Shown in pieces: positions 43,512 to 54,473 of a DNA stretch of 64,000 bases. The position numbers and the translations under genes were made by a program. Under the pieces are notes generated by a model. That model worked only from the letters and a program-made list of their open reading frames with translations, ran no database searches and was not told where the DNA came from. This stretch comes from Serendipita indica DSM 11827 (taxonomy: Eukaryota; Basidiomycota; Agaricomycetes; Sebacinales; Serendipitaceae), in contig CAJVGD010000020.1 of assembly GCA_910890315.1 (NCBI GenBank), forward strand, positions 248,001 to 312,000, in the 5' to 3' direction. The stretch's first letter is position 1. Each line of letters begins with the position of its first letter.

Positions 43512-46500
43512 CTATGGTTGGACTGGGACCTCCGTATCGCGAGTGACGTCCTCCCACGAGGTTGTGAGTTCCTCTGCACCTCCTTCAACAGCATCGGCAC
43601 CTTGACTTTCCTCACGGGCATACGTGGCGACATCAGTCGCGAGGGCGTGCGTCGTGGACGAGGAAGTCTCGGCGCCGGCAGTCGAAGTGCTCGCCTTTGG
43701 GCACGAAAACGTAAAGGCAGAGCTGAGGGCAGAGGGATCGTGGGTAGCGTCTTCGCTTTCCGGAGCTTGTTCTGGGTTCATAACGAGCCCCAATCCATGT
43801 AATCCGTCGTTATTGAGTTTGGCCTATGCGACAGTCAGAAAACAGAGAAAACGCTGGAGGGTGCAGGCACTCACCAATGCAGGGTCATACACGCCTGGAA
43901 TCTCGCCTTCACGAGCCTCCTTAATCTCTTTTCGCTCCTTTGCTTCCTTTACCTGGCGACGCTTCTCGTCGGCCTGGCGCATCAACTCGTCCACCTTTGC
44001 GTGGACGATTTCGTCAAATTCGGCGGCAGCTTGTTGCAGCTCGGGTTCCTCCGCTTGGAAATCGATAAACTCGTCCATCCTATAATCGCGCTCATACTGC
44101 TCCTGCTCCTCAATATATCGGCGAACGGCCTCGTGAGTGTCAAACTCGAACGGTGCATCGAGTTCTTCACGAAGGTAACGTTCATCAACATCGTCCTCGA
44201 CGAGTTCGCGCAGCCTCTCTTCTGCTTGCTCGCGGTTGAGACCACGAATAGGGACGAGCGAGCACTCCGGTTGAACGGGAGGATTGCCCGTCTCTTCAGC
44301 GACGCGGAGGGCCTCTTGGCGCAGGAGCTCTTGCTCTGCAGCAAATTCTTCGACTTCATCCTCAATGTGCTTCATGTCCAGCTCGGGAGTTGGAGGGAAA
44401 AGCTCGGGCGGTTGTGGGATGCAGCGCCAGCAACCTTCAGCATTCGCAAATGCGCCATCGAGGCACATCAAGCGCCAGCGGACTTCGCCTTCGCGCTTGC
44501 GAACGAGTGCCTCGCGGTGAATAACGCGCTCCAGACGCCTCTCAAGCTCGCGGCGGAACCGCCAGACCTCGATGCGCTCTTCTTCAACCTTGAGCTCGCG
44601 GACCTCGCAATCGAGGCGCCACTGCTCATACTCGTCGCTGAGGTCGAGGAACTCCTTTTCGCGAATCTCGCAACCGGCATAAAAGTCGTTTTCGCGCTCC
44701 CTAAAGTCGATTTGGATCTCTCGATACTTGTCAAGGCGGCCCTGGAGATCGCGTTCCATGTCCTCAATCTCCAACGCCCTATCCGAGAGCTTGGCACGTT
44801 CGTGGCGGAGGGAGCTGATGCAATCGTGGTACTCGTCGATAAGTCGCTCAAGACGCTTGATCTGGGCGGCAACCGCAGCGGGATCGCTGGTGTCAATTTC
44901 AGGAACGGTGGACGAAGGGCGCTCATAGGAACGGTGGTGTCGCTCGTGTTCGACATGTTCACCATGCTCGTTGACGGCGTTGGCAGCATCTTCGAGGGCG
45001 GCTACGTCCATGTCTTCGCTCGTGATACTGGCACGTTCGCTACGGTCATCGGGCACGTAGCTATTGGATCGTCCAGTGGTCTTGAGTTGCAAATATGCGG
45101 CTTCGAGGTCCTCGAGCACACCCTGGACTTCATGAAAGTCGGCTCGCGCCTCTTCAACCTTATTTTCCAATTCTTCTTCTCGTTCTTGCATAAGACGAAT
45201 CGTGTCGCAGAGCTCCTCGTTACGGGCCTCTAGACCCTCCATTTGACTGCTTCGCTCGTCCAGGCGAGTTTCCAGCTCGTCAATCTGAAGAGTTAAAAAG
45301 GCGTTTTTGTCGAGCATCTGAGCGTTCTTGCGCTCAATAAGCTTGATGTTTGCACGAAGGGCATCAACCTCGGCATGCAGCTCCTCAACGGTTTTGGCAT
45401 GCGAGGTCTTGAGCTCCTCCTTTTCAGACTGGAGTCGCTCGCTTTCTGCCTGGGCTTGTTCGCGTTCCAACTGCAATTGCTCCTTTTCCTTCTGCAGCTT
45501 GTCCTTTTCTGCCAACAACTCCTCCTTTTCCGCTAGCAGCTGGGCCTTGTCCGCAGAGACAACGTCCTTGTCGCGCGTCATTTCTTCGAGGAGCACCAAG
45601 AGCTCGTCATTACGGCGACGGAGCTCCTCGTTTGCCTTTTCACGCTCCTCGGCCAATAGCCGATGTGTCTTGAAGCTGCTGCAAAAAATGCTGCTGACAT
45701 ACTTGACCGAGTCGTATCGTCTGTACGATTCGTACAACTCGGATTTGGCCAACTAGAAGATAGGGGCGATTCTGTCAGCAACTGTCTATGATCACAACCC
45801 CGTCACAACAAAGCAAGGGCCGTGATTCGCGTGCGAACCAATGGCCAAACATGTGGCCAAATAGGTCGAAAACCAAAGAAAATTTCTCGAAAACCCAGTG
45901 GCTGCTTCATTTAGCGAGATAGAGATGGGAAAACTCACTTGATATTTTTCTTGTTTTCTTTGCAGCTTTTTCTCGAGTCCAGCGATGCTCGCCTTGGACT
46001 CCTTGAGGTCTGCCTGAGCACGCACGAGGGCCTGCTGGCGAGCGTCCAAGAGCTCCTTGAACTCGAGATTGTCGAGGTAAAGCTCCTCATTTTCTTCTGC
46101 GAGCATTGTGACGAGTTCTTTGGGCTTTATTTGCTCATCAGCAGATAAAGTGACCGAGCCGTCGTCCACGAGGCTATCGAGCGATGCGCTGGAGCGAGGA
46201 GAAGTACCGTTAGAGGTGAGGGCGGGCGAGGAGAGGATTGAGATTGTGCTCAGTGTGCCGTTGGCGAGCAGCAGCTGATGGAGCGGCGGTGTCGTAGGCC
46301 CGGTCCGTCGCGCGCTGGAGCCCTGGCGTCGGAGAAGGGGACGAGAGCCAGCTCTTCGAAGAGATGCGGCGAGCAAGGGAGTGGTAGTAGTCGATGAAGA
46401 GGCCACAGCCGGTTCTTGCTGGTCAGAAGAGGCTGGCGGATCGGTTTGGGTGGACGCAAGGACGTATTGCTTGCGCATTGATAATGGAAGATACAGAGAT

Positions 46501-46684
46501 GTTTCTTCAGATTTATTTGAGGGCCCTGGAGGATCGCTAGAGGCCTATACGACGATCGTCCATGAGAAAACAAAGCCAAGCCAGAGATTGTGAGCGAGGG
46601 GCCAGGAGGATTGAAACTGTTATAAATGCTTACCGAAGTGACCTCTGAAGTTCCAGGCGAGGTCGTGGCTGCGATAGAAGCCAT
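43512..46684 (-). CDS. Long coiled-coil protein
   Basis: Four exons (46634-46684, 45939-46544, 43875-45752, 43512-43823) join in frame to 948 residues; the introns are 89, 186 and 51 bases. I do not recognise the family. Residues 1-125 are Ser/Thr-rich and probably disordered. From about residue 150 the protein is a nearly continuous coiled coil (ELVTMLAEENEELYLDN, then repeated Glu/Lys/Leu heptads such as KEELLAEKDKLQKEKEQLQL) to about residue 800. Two patches break the helix: a Pro-containing segment with CIPQPPELFPPTPELD and a short SLVPIRGLNREQAEER stretch. The last exon is acidic and Ser/Thr-rich. A structural or scaffolding role (cytoskeleton, spindle or vesicle tether) is possible, but nothing in the sequence decides it. 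A 27-base stretch near 45,690 resembles a micro-intron and does not change the frame. Confidence 0.82.
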
Positions 46685-47444
46685 CTGGGGGATCTAGGTC
46701 GGCGGCGAGTCGGTGGGATGGGTGTATATTGGTTGATTAGATGCGCTGGGGCTACTCTTATGAGTAGTAGAAATGTTGTAGAAAGCTAGACCGCAGATAT
46801 TTGCGAATCTTCGGCTAGATTTCGTGGATTCGAGGTCGACGAGGCTAGGTCAGAGTTGAACTGGGCGCAAAACAAACACAGCGGGCCTGTAGATCCCCAT
46901 GTTGTGGCTGCCGTGGGCATTCAAGATTTTACCAATAAGCTTGGAGAGGGTTTAAAATATTACAATACAAATTTCCGGGGTGTAGCGATGCGTCCAGCTT
47001 GGATGGGCTGAGGCCGCTAGAGTTCGACAGCCAATGTCTAGGCCATGGGCTCATTAGGGGTAAATGGTTGGCGTAAAAAGTCAGAGTATATTCCAGAGCT
47101 CTCTAAAATACGCCGTTGCTGCTTGATGAAGAGGCGGTTAGCGAGCTGTTACAACCACTCTCGAAAATTACTCGGAAAATGGAAAAGCATGCTAAATAGA
47201 GTGAAAGATTGTATGCTAAAACTCTTGAGTAATTCTGAAAAATTTCTCCCGGATGACGCTGATGCCGTCTCCGATGTCAACGGCCGAGGTCTGACGAGAA
47301 AGTGGCTCCACTACTCTAAATTTGTCAGTAGCAGCGGCGCATAAAACCCGACGCAGAATTTCGTGGAGGAACGATCCCCCTCTATCACCCGCCCCGACCG
47401 ACCGTCCGCCTGACCTTTACAACTTGACGCCGCCCATATTCCTC
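46685..47444. other. Divergent intergenic region, no gene seen
   Basis: This region separates the coiled-coil gene (minus) from the small Ser-rich gene (plus). The frame at 47,045-47,344 has no protein-like features. Confidence 0.45.
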
Positions 47445-47854
47445 ATGTCCCGCAACAGCACCACCGTCACTGTCTCCGAGTTTATTGGATTTCTTTTCAA
47501 GACTCAGATGACAGACGTACTTGGCAATGACCGACAAGCCGGCCAAGATGGTGTACAGCTCAAGACGTTCCGCTCATCGATGACGCCCGTTTATGACGGC
47601 TACGACGATACAGAGTACTGGGGATCTCCTGTTCAATCTCCTACATCGACCTTGAACCGCTCACGCTTTTCCAACGAAGGCGCCACTTCGTTCCAGCACC
47701 CAACCGCGCAAGGAAACGAGTGGAGAACCCCAATTTCACACTCTAGACACTCTTCTACGTCGTCTACTGTGAGTATTTACCCCGCCGAATGAGAAGATTA
47801 GCTGAGTGCATCCAGTCTTCTAGCCGCTCAACTCGCTCCTATTGGAGTCAATAA
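47445..47854 (+). CDS. Small Ser/Thr-rich protein, unknown
   Basis: Two exons (47445-47768 and 47816-47854) with a 47-base intron give 120 residues. I do not recognise it. The N-terminus has a short hydrophobic helix (TVSEFIGFLFKTQMTDVL). The rest is polar and Ser/Thr/Tyr-rich (SSMTPVYDGYDDTEYWGSP, then SPTSTLNRSRFS) and ends RSTRSYWSQ after the splice. There is no signal peptide or transmembrane segment. Several SP and SR sites suggest a phosphoprotein. The frame is open upstream to 47,322, but the Met at 47,445 follows a CT-rich leader and is preferred. Confidence 0.6.
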
Positions 47855-48111
47855 TTCTTCAATGTCGAACGCAACGAAACACGACGAAAAAGAGCTATGA
47901 AGCTCATTTATGATTGCAGATGATCCTTATAATCCTCGTCCTTAGACTCTATTAGTAACTAAATTGTATTCTATGCTTTTGTGTATCCAAATTGTTTACC
48001 AGTTCTAATGAGCTCCACCGATTAGGCAATCGACGACCTGACGTCAAGTGGCAAACTACGACATTGCAACTTGAACTCTTACCACGACTTTCTCGCAAAA
48101 ATTAAATCACA

Positions 48112-49007
48112 ATGAGTCTCCGTACTGCAGCTACCAGACTTCCTCGCTCGACGATGCGTGTCGCAGTGATGCCAAAGAGGAGCGTCGGCGGAACGAGCAC
48201 GCCTCCGCATAACAAGAGGTCGAAGGACCTTCCGTGGATTGTGAGCTTTACCTACGCATGACGACAATCCCTCGAATTAACGTTCTGGGGTACAGGTCGG
48301 TGGAGTCGCTGTACTCGTTCCCACCGTACGTTTTCGTTTTGTTTACGATTTTACACGCTAATCAACTGTGTTTAGGTTTACTACTTTGTTGGAAGCTCTG
48401 CCCTCAAGCACGGCGAGAACATTTCCAATGACGCCAAAGCCGTCCCCGTCGCTGAAAAGGTTGGACTCTCAGGACAACCAGGTGGCAAAGAAGATATGCC
48501 TGCTGGCGGACCGAGCAATCAAGATGTGCAAGCTACCCTCGCACGCGAAATGGTAGAGTTTACTAACAAGCGCTATATCGTACCGTTGGCTGACCATTTA
48601 TTCAGAGAGCTGATGCGCCCAAGACTGCCTACCATGCCGAGGAAGAGGCAGCAAAGAAGAGGCAACCAGCCGGAGGTCCGAGCCATGACGAACTGGAGGC
48701 TACCATCGAGCGTGAACTGGTACGTCTATCCTGCTTCTGGCTTATTGAGATCGATGCTGACCATGGGATAGAGGACCGACGCGCCAAAGACGGCGTATTA
48801 CGCCGAAGAGGAGGCCGCGAAGAAGAAGCAACCTGCTGGAGGTCCGTCTGGCGATGACGTACAGGCATCTATCCAGAGAGGTCTGGTACGTAGCGTTTAC
48901 TTGCAAGTCGCGAGTAGTATTTTGATAAGCTTTGACAGCGAGCCGACGCTCCAAAGACGGCTTATCAGGCTGAGGAAGAGAGTGCACGGAAAAAGCAGCG
49001 CATCTGA
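48112..49007 (+). CDS. Mitochondrial-type membrane protein with exon-encoded repeats
   Basis: Six exons (48112-48240, 48296-48325, 48376-48552, 48606-48719, 48772-48885, 48939-49007), all in phase 0, give 210 residues. The first 40 residues are rich in Arg, Ser and Thr with no acidic residue until KDLPW, like a mitochondrial targeting peptide (MSLRTAATRLPRSTMRVAV). One transmembrane segment follows (PWIVGGVAVLVPTVYYFVG). The C-terminal part is built from repeats of RADAPKTAYHAEEEAAKK then QPAGGPS: exons 4 and 5 are both exactly 114 bases and encode one unit each, and exon 6 holds a partial unit ending ARKKQRI. The end of exon 3 carries the second half of the unit (MPAGGPSNQDVQATLAREM). The gene is therefore a product of exon duplication. 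It is probably anchored in an inner mitochondrial membrane; the function is unknown. Confidence 0.8.
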
Positions 49008-49152
49008 AGAATGAAGCAATGTACATGTGCGTTGAATTCGACGTCTACGGGGTCATATTAAAGGCTGCCCAGTAGAATTATAACACATTGATTGTAACGA
49101 TACACCTCCGACAATATATATTGATCAGCATATGAAAGATGACTCGTTATTC

Positions 49153-50589
49153 TTCAACTCGAAAGCAGTTTGCGGCCGCTCCGGGACATCCGTTGAAGTA
49201 TGGAGGATTTCTTATTCTCAGGTCGAGGAGTTGCTCCTATACACAGATCAGCCTCGAATCCTCAAATAGCGTCACGACCTACCGCTCCAGGAGGTTGTCG
49301 GATATTCCAAATGAATTTTCACTTGATATCCAACGGCGATAATATGTGCCCTTTGGCCAGCGTCGATGGCCCAGGAATCGGACCTATGGAAGGAAAGTAC
49401 AAAATGCTGCACCTCGTGCCACGGCTCAAATACCGTCTCCAGTCTTCGACACTTGGATATGGCGACTCTATCATTTCCACTCTTAGCTCTTCGAGATCGA
49501 TTGGGATTCTTCCACTGGTATGTTTAAAGATATCACTAGAGATTCGTAATCGGCGCAGGGAGCCGCAGCTTGAGATCCATGCAAGGCTTGGAGCGGTGAT
49601 GCGGACAGGGGCGATTCTGATACGAAGTAGGATTTCGAGACACTGAATTTTTCCACGTGCGAGAACTTTTAGAGTCGGTAATGCCGGATAGGTGTACCAT
49701 AGGCCGACAGTGGTCAACTTTGGGCATGCAATTAGCCAGTCGTCCATGGACTGTATTCCGTCGGAGTATGTGAAAATGATCGTTTCTAGACGCGGTAGAG
49801 GTGGTGTAACTCTTGGGTCTACGGGATAGACCAGTGAGTAGACCTCGAGATTTAGATAGCGCAGGTTGGTGAAGATTGTAAAGGAGCGCGGAAAGAATAT
49901 GCGGCTAAGATCGCCTGCTCCATATATTGTCAATGATTCGATGGTGTGGTGGCGACTTGGAGTAATCGGAAGCGCAACAGTGATGCCCTCCGGACCCGAC
50001 CCAACATTCCAGTCTTTAGGAAGAACAAGCTTGATTTGCATGCTGACTTCGTCCAGATCATTGACGAGGCTAAGTATACGACAACAGACAGCGTATATTT
50101 CTACCTCTGTTGCGCCTTGCTGAGGGTAGGGTAGGTGGAGTGCACGGATGAGTGGGCGCAAATGGGAGCTCTGTCGAAGAGTTTCGTATAATCTAATTAA
50201 TTGTTCGTTCGTTTCTAGGGTTATCGATGCGTATAGTCTCCTAATGGCTGGACCATACCCTGATGAAGTCTCGGTCAAAGGTTGATGGCACGCGAAATGC
50301 ACTTACATTGTCGGCAAATGTACAATAGTGATAGAAAGAGCCCTCGGTTCCCCCTCAGGCGCCGACAAACACGCTTGAAGCGGTCTTCTGGAACAACCAA
50401 ATAGCCAAAAATAAACTCGAGTAGCTCAAAAGGGAGTATCTGTGCACGTGATGGCGGCTTCTGTGAGGAATTGAGGGCACACGCAACACTGCGCTTAGGG
50501 CAGTCTTCCGTGTATTGGAAACCTCGGGGCTTGAGAGGCCCAAACCTCAACGAGATTCTATCTAAGTTATTAGAACGTGCTATTTCCAT
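49153..50589 (-). pseudogene. F-box-like gene, TPRPE-tail clade, one frameshift
   Basis: Exons are 50307-50589 (ATG at 50,587-50,589; F-box-like QILPFELLEFIFGYLVVP, then SLLYICRQ), 49283-50259 and 49153-49236; introns are 47 and 46 bases. The body contains RRLYASITLETNEQLIRLYE, LRPLIRALHLPYPQQG, PITPSRHHTIESLTIYG and MDDWLIACPKLTTVGLWY. Near 49,400, beside a TTTT run, the frame is lost. The true continuation (SWAIDAGQRAHIIAVGY, then KIHLEYPTTSWSG) is in another frame, consistent with loss of one base relative to the 51,261 paralog. The tail exon reads ATPRPENKKSSILQRM. A leader exon like that of the paralog may exist upstream. The position in a T run makes a sequence error as likely as real decay. 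Confidence 0.7.
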
Positions 50590-51260
50590 CTTGACCTGTA
50601 ATCGGTAGTTGAGGAGATCAAGGCCGAACCTCAGGCGCCTTGTTTGGTTCCCAATTGACTCTGACAAAGGTTTGTACGCCTGCCGGTTTTACCAATCCAT
50701 GAATCAAAATACCACACTTATTCTCATGTTTCATTATTATATTCCACTGCGGGATCCTAGAATCTTGTCGATGCTTTTCGCCAGAGTTGCTCATTCTACA
50801 CATTATCCTCCAAGATTTTATACCCCAGATTACTCCAACCGCATTTCTCCTGAGGAGAGAGAATAGGGAGGGTGATTGGAGGTCCGCCATTCATCTTTTG
50901 CACAATTTCCAAAGGTAATATGACATCGAGTAACTCGATAGGAGTGCAATCAAGGACTTCCATCAGTGAGACTTTTCGCCACAATTTCCATTGGCCCCAG
51001 AGAACAAACCGTAAATGTCAGACGTACATCAGATGCGAAGTGCATGGGTCGTGCTATCCAGAGAGGTCCAGCATGTTTCATATTATAGCTGGCGAGCATA
51101 GGTCTTGGCGGGTTAAAGAAGAGAGAGTTCACAGACGAAGCAAGGCATCTGGATCATCAAGCATTGCACATATATGGTAATCCTCGAGATCTACAAGGTG
51201 GTATCTGACCGTCATTCAGTAGAAATGGTATGTTCATCGCCATTTGAAACAGAGTATTGT
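50590..51260. other. Intergenic, no gene seen
   Basis: This is spacer between the two TPRPE-tail copies, with no conserved protein feature on either strand. Confidence 0.45.
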
Positions 51261-52712
51261 TCATTGGTTCGAAAAAGATTTGCGGCTGGTGTTGGTAATC
51301 CGTCGGAAGACGGATGATTTCCTATGCTCAGATCGAGGTGTCACCCCTATCGAACCAGAGATCAATCTCTATCCCAGTAATAGTGTCTGTACCTACCACT
51401 CCGAGTGGCATCCGGGTATTCCAAGTGAATTTCTATCCGATATCCTGCTGCAATAATACGCGCCCTTTGCCCGACGTCAATTGACCAAGGATCGGTGTTG
51501 TGGAAGGAGAGCACAAATTTTTGAACTCTCGTGCCACGGTTAAAGTACCGTTTCCATTCCTCGACGCTTGGGCATAGAGAGTCCATTACTTCCACTGTCA
51601 GCTCCTCAATGATGGATGGGATAAATCCACTAATAGCTCTGAAGAGATTGCTGGATATCCGTAAGTGGCGCAAAAGATACAGCCAAAGATCCATGAGACG
51701 CATGGAATGGTGGCGGGGAGAGGATTGATTCCAAGTTCAATGAGCATTTCTAGACACTCGATGCGTCCTACACAGAGGACTTTGGGAAGTGTAGCTGTTG
51801 GTTGGGTATACCATAAGCCAATGGTCGTCAATTTAGGGGATGCAAGCAACCAGTCGTCCAGATGCTCCAATCCATTGAAGCGCGTCAATACAATCTTCTC
51901 TAGATGCGGCAGCGGCGGTGTGATTCTCGGGTCTACATGACGATTGAGCGCGAATCCCTCGAGATTCAGATAGCGTAAGTTGGTGAAGATTGTAAAGGAG
52001 CGAGGAAATGGTATAGAACCAAGATAAACACCTCCATATACTGTCAAGGCCTCGATGGTTTGGTGGCGATTCGGAGTAATGGGAAGCGTAACAATGGTGC
52101 CGTTCCGGTCCGACCGATTCGCATGGTTCCGAGGAGTGAACAGCTTGATTGGTACGCTGAGGTCCTCAAGGTCACTGACTAGGGCAAGGATGCGGCAATA
52201 GAGCGCGAAAATGTGTGGGGTTGCCGGCCCTTTTTGAGGGTACGGCAGGTGCAGCGCACGAATAAGCGGGCGCAGATGAGATCTCTGTCGAAGAGTTTCA
52301 TATAATCTGATCGCTTGCTCGTTCGTATTTAGGTGTATCGATGCGTACAGCCTTACAATAGCCGGTCCATGCCCTGATGAGGACTCAGTCAGGAAGATAG
52401 TCGATATATCAGCACTTACATTGTCTACAGATGAATACGAGTGAGAAAAAGATCATTCTGTCTCCCATCATCTGTTGAATGCGCCTAAAACGGCTTTCTG
52501 GGACTTCCAAGTAGCCAAAGATGAGCTCGAGGATCTCTGGTGGAAGGTCCTGTGCATGTGAAAGTGGTTTCTGTAAAGAGATAAATATCTACACAAGAGC
52601 GAGCTTAGAGTAAAATCACCTCAGCAGGTTGGAGACTTGTCGGTCCAGGGAGAAGCTTCGACATCCGAGATCCAGGGTTTGGCGCAGACTTATTGCGTCC
52701 TAGTTTGATCAT
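51261..52712 (-). pseudogene. F-box-like gene, TPRPE-tail clade, one frameshift
   Basis: Four exons (52620-52712, 52420-52570, 51397-52373, 51261-51346) with introns of 46 to 50 bases. Exon 1 is a leader (MIKLGRNKSAPNPGSRMSK). Exon 2 has the F-box-like QDLPPEILELIFGYLEVPES and SLVFICRQ. Exon 3 carries the body (VRLYASIHLNTNEQAIRLYE, PITPNRHQTIEALTVYGG, LDDWLLASPKLTTIGLWY). After PCVSWIFGC near 51,685 the frame slips at a TTTT run and the match resumes as LRHLRISSNLFRAISGFIP. The tail exon encodes GVTPRSEHRKSSVFRRI. The total exon length is off by one base, as expected from one deletion. Apart from that the gene is fully preserved, so either recent inactivation or a sequence error could explain it. 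Confidence 0.72.
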
Positions 52713-52933
52713 GGTAGTCCTGGAGCTGTCCGAAATGGAGTGGGCTTGGCTACACGGTGGTCCAAGGGGAGTTCAAAGTTATCCTCGACCGTGACAACGG
52801 GTCTACTAAGCGCCGCTCGGTGTTCGGCCTCGTCCCGTCCTCCTTCAAGAGTTGATCACTTCCATGGATCATCATCGGAGGCTTGTAGGCCGTGTTTAAC
52901 TGTCCGCCTTACTTTGGTACTGATCATTGACAG

Positions 52934-54230
52934 TGCGTAGCACAATTACTTCCCCGCGAGATTCTGTATCTCATCCTCGAAGCCGTCATCTCCTTGGATC
53001 CTCCTAGGCTCCTCCAGGCGCATCTCTCTCGTGAACAAACAGCGGGAAAGCCTGAATGGAGGTCGTTGCCGTACATCTGTCGGAGCTGTACGTTTCTTTG
53101 CATGGATTATTTCATCATTAACCACCCAACAGGGTACGTTCCCGCTCAGAGCGTACTCTACAAGTCGATAAGGCTTCATACTCTTAAGGAAACCAGAGGC
53201 CTTCATCACTCTCTAGAAGATTACCCACACTTGCGACTACTGATCAAACGTCTACATCTCCCAACACGGGTCAATGCCCGCTTTCCGCCCAGCATCTACC
53301 CATTATTCCGTAGCATTATTCAGCTCGTCAATAATCTGCAAGAGTTGACGACTCATGCACTCATTTCAATGGACGAGTCGAGCGGATTCCCCATCTCATC
53401 GAACCAACATAGAGATCTCTCATCTTTGTCTTTGCACGGGACAAATGCATTAGAATCTCCTTTCTTTCTCGAATATATAGGCCAGTTTCGTAATCTCCGA
53501 CATCTCACCCTGGCTAGTTTCTCCGAAACGGCCGATATCTCTGTTGCACCAATCCTCGAACGATTGGACACGATCACATTCAAGGCTTGTCCGCTACTCT
53601 CAATACTCGATGATTGGCTATGCGCACAGCCAAGGCTGACCACGCTGCGCATGCACGAGTCATCACCCATATCTCCAGCACCGCGACTTCTTACAACGAC
53701 AAAGATCACTCGAATGGAGATGATGTATTGCCTTGGATGGAAATGGAGTAGGGATGCTCTCTCAGAATGGTTCACGGCATGCTCTTCGGTGCGCTCATTG
53801 CGTATATCGGAAGAACTGCTGTTGCATCATTGGGATTTGTTACCAACAAATCTCCACGAGCTGACCATCGAGTTCGTTCGATTTTGGGTCTCAACGGATG
53901 AGTGGACGCAGTATCTCAGTCAAAAACCAAAGATCGACAGGCTCGTATTCGTCTCTCACCGCACAATAGCATGGTACATGGCGCTGGGTCAAGCATTCGC
54001 GGACGTCGCTGCAGAGCATGGGCTGACGCTGGAGTACCAGTTTCCGAATTGCGATTGCATGGGCAAGTTTTTTACTCTGCGAATATCGTAATATCTAAAT
54101 CTTAACAGAATTCTATGACAAGTTGCATGAAGAAGGGGATAATTTGTCAAGTCAGAAGGGCATGAACGACGATGAACTCGCGGTTCACCTTTGGGAGACA
54201 GCACAAGAAAGCATAATCCAATCCAGATGA
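52934..54230 (+). CDS. F-box-like protein with GC-AG intron (5' end incomplete)
   Basis: Three exons are clear: 52934-53087, 53133-54062 and 54109-54230, giving 401 residues. The first begins at a probable acceptor (ATTGACAG) in phase 0 and has no ATG in frame, so a leader exon must lie upstream, probably within 52,713-52,900; I could not place it. The F-box-like part is AQLLPREILYLILEAVISLD, then RLLQAHLSREQTAGKPEW and SLPYICRS. The body has SVLYKSIRLHTLKETRGL, YPHLRLLIKRLHLPTRV, LSILDDWLCAQPRLTTLRMHE and LHELTIEFVRFWVSTDEW, ending at NCDCMG. The last intron starts with GCAAGT instead of GT and ends CTTAACAG; splicing it gives a tail with DDELAVHLWETAQES, the counterpart of the AWD tail. It is probably an SCF substrate receptor. 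Confidence 0.75.
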
Positions 54231-54473
54231 TCACCTCCCTTCCGACGCATGGCAAGGCACTGCATATGGCGCTGCGCTAGGCCGCTTTCAAAGGTCTTGG
54301 GCGTGGTCAATCTCCATGTGTTTGAGACTCCTGCCATGATGACCCAACTGCGCTGCCGACTTTTTGTTTTCACATTGGGCCTTCTTTTTGGGTAATCGGT
54401 TGTAAGCCGCTGCCCATTGAATGTAACAGAAGATATGGATTACAAGTACGATATAAACTGCGAGTAACAAGAT

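Noticed and set aside
44001-45233. A 410-codon open frame opposite the coiled-coil gene
   Set aside because: It is the antisense of Glu/Lys/Leu-rich coiled-coil codons, a common cause of long shadow frames. The minus-strand gene has matching splice sites and continuous heptads.
45676-45702. A 27-base micro-intron in the coiled-coil gene
   Set aside because: It has GT and AG ends but is far shorter than the other introns here and keeps the frame either way, so there is no need to propose it.
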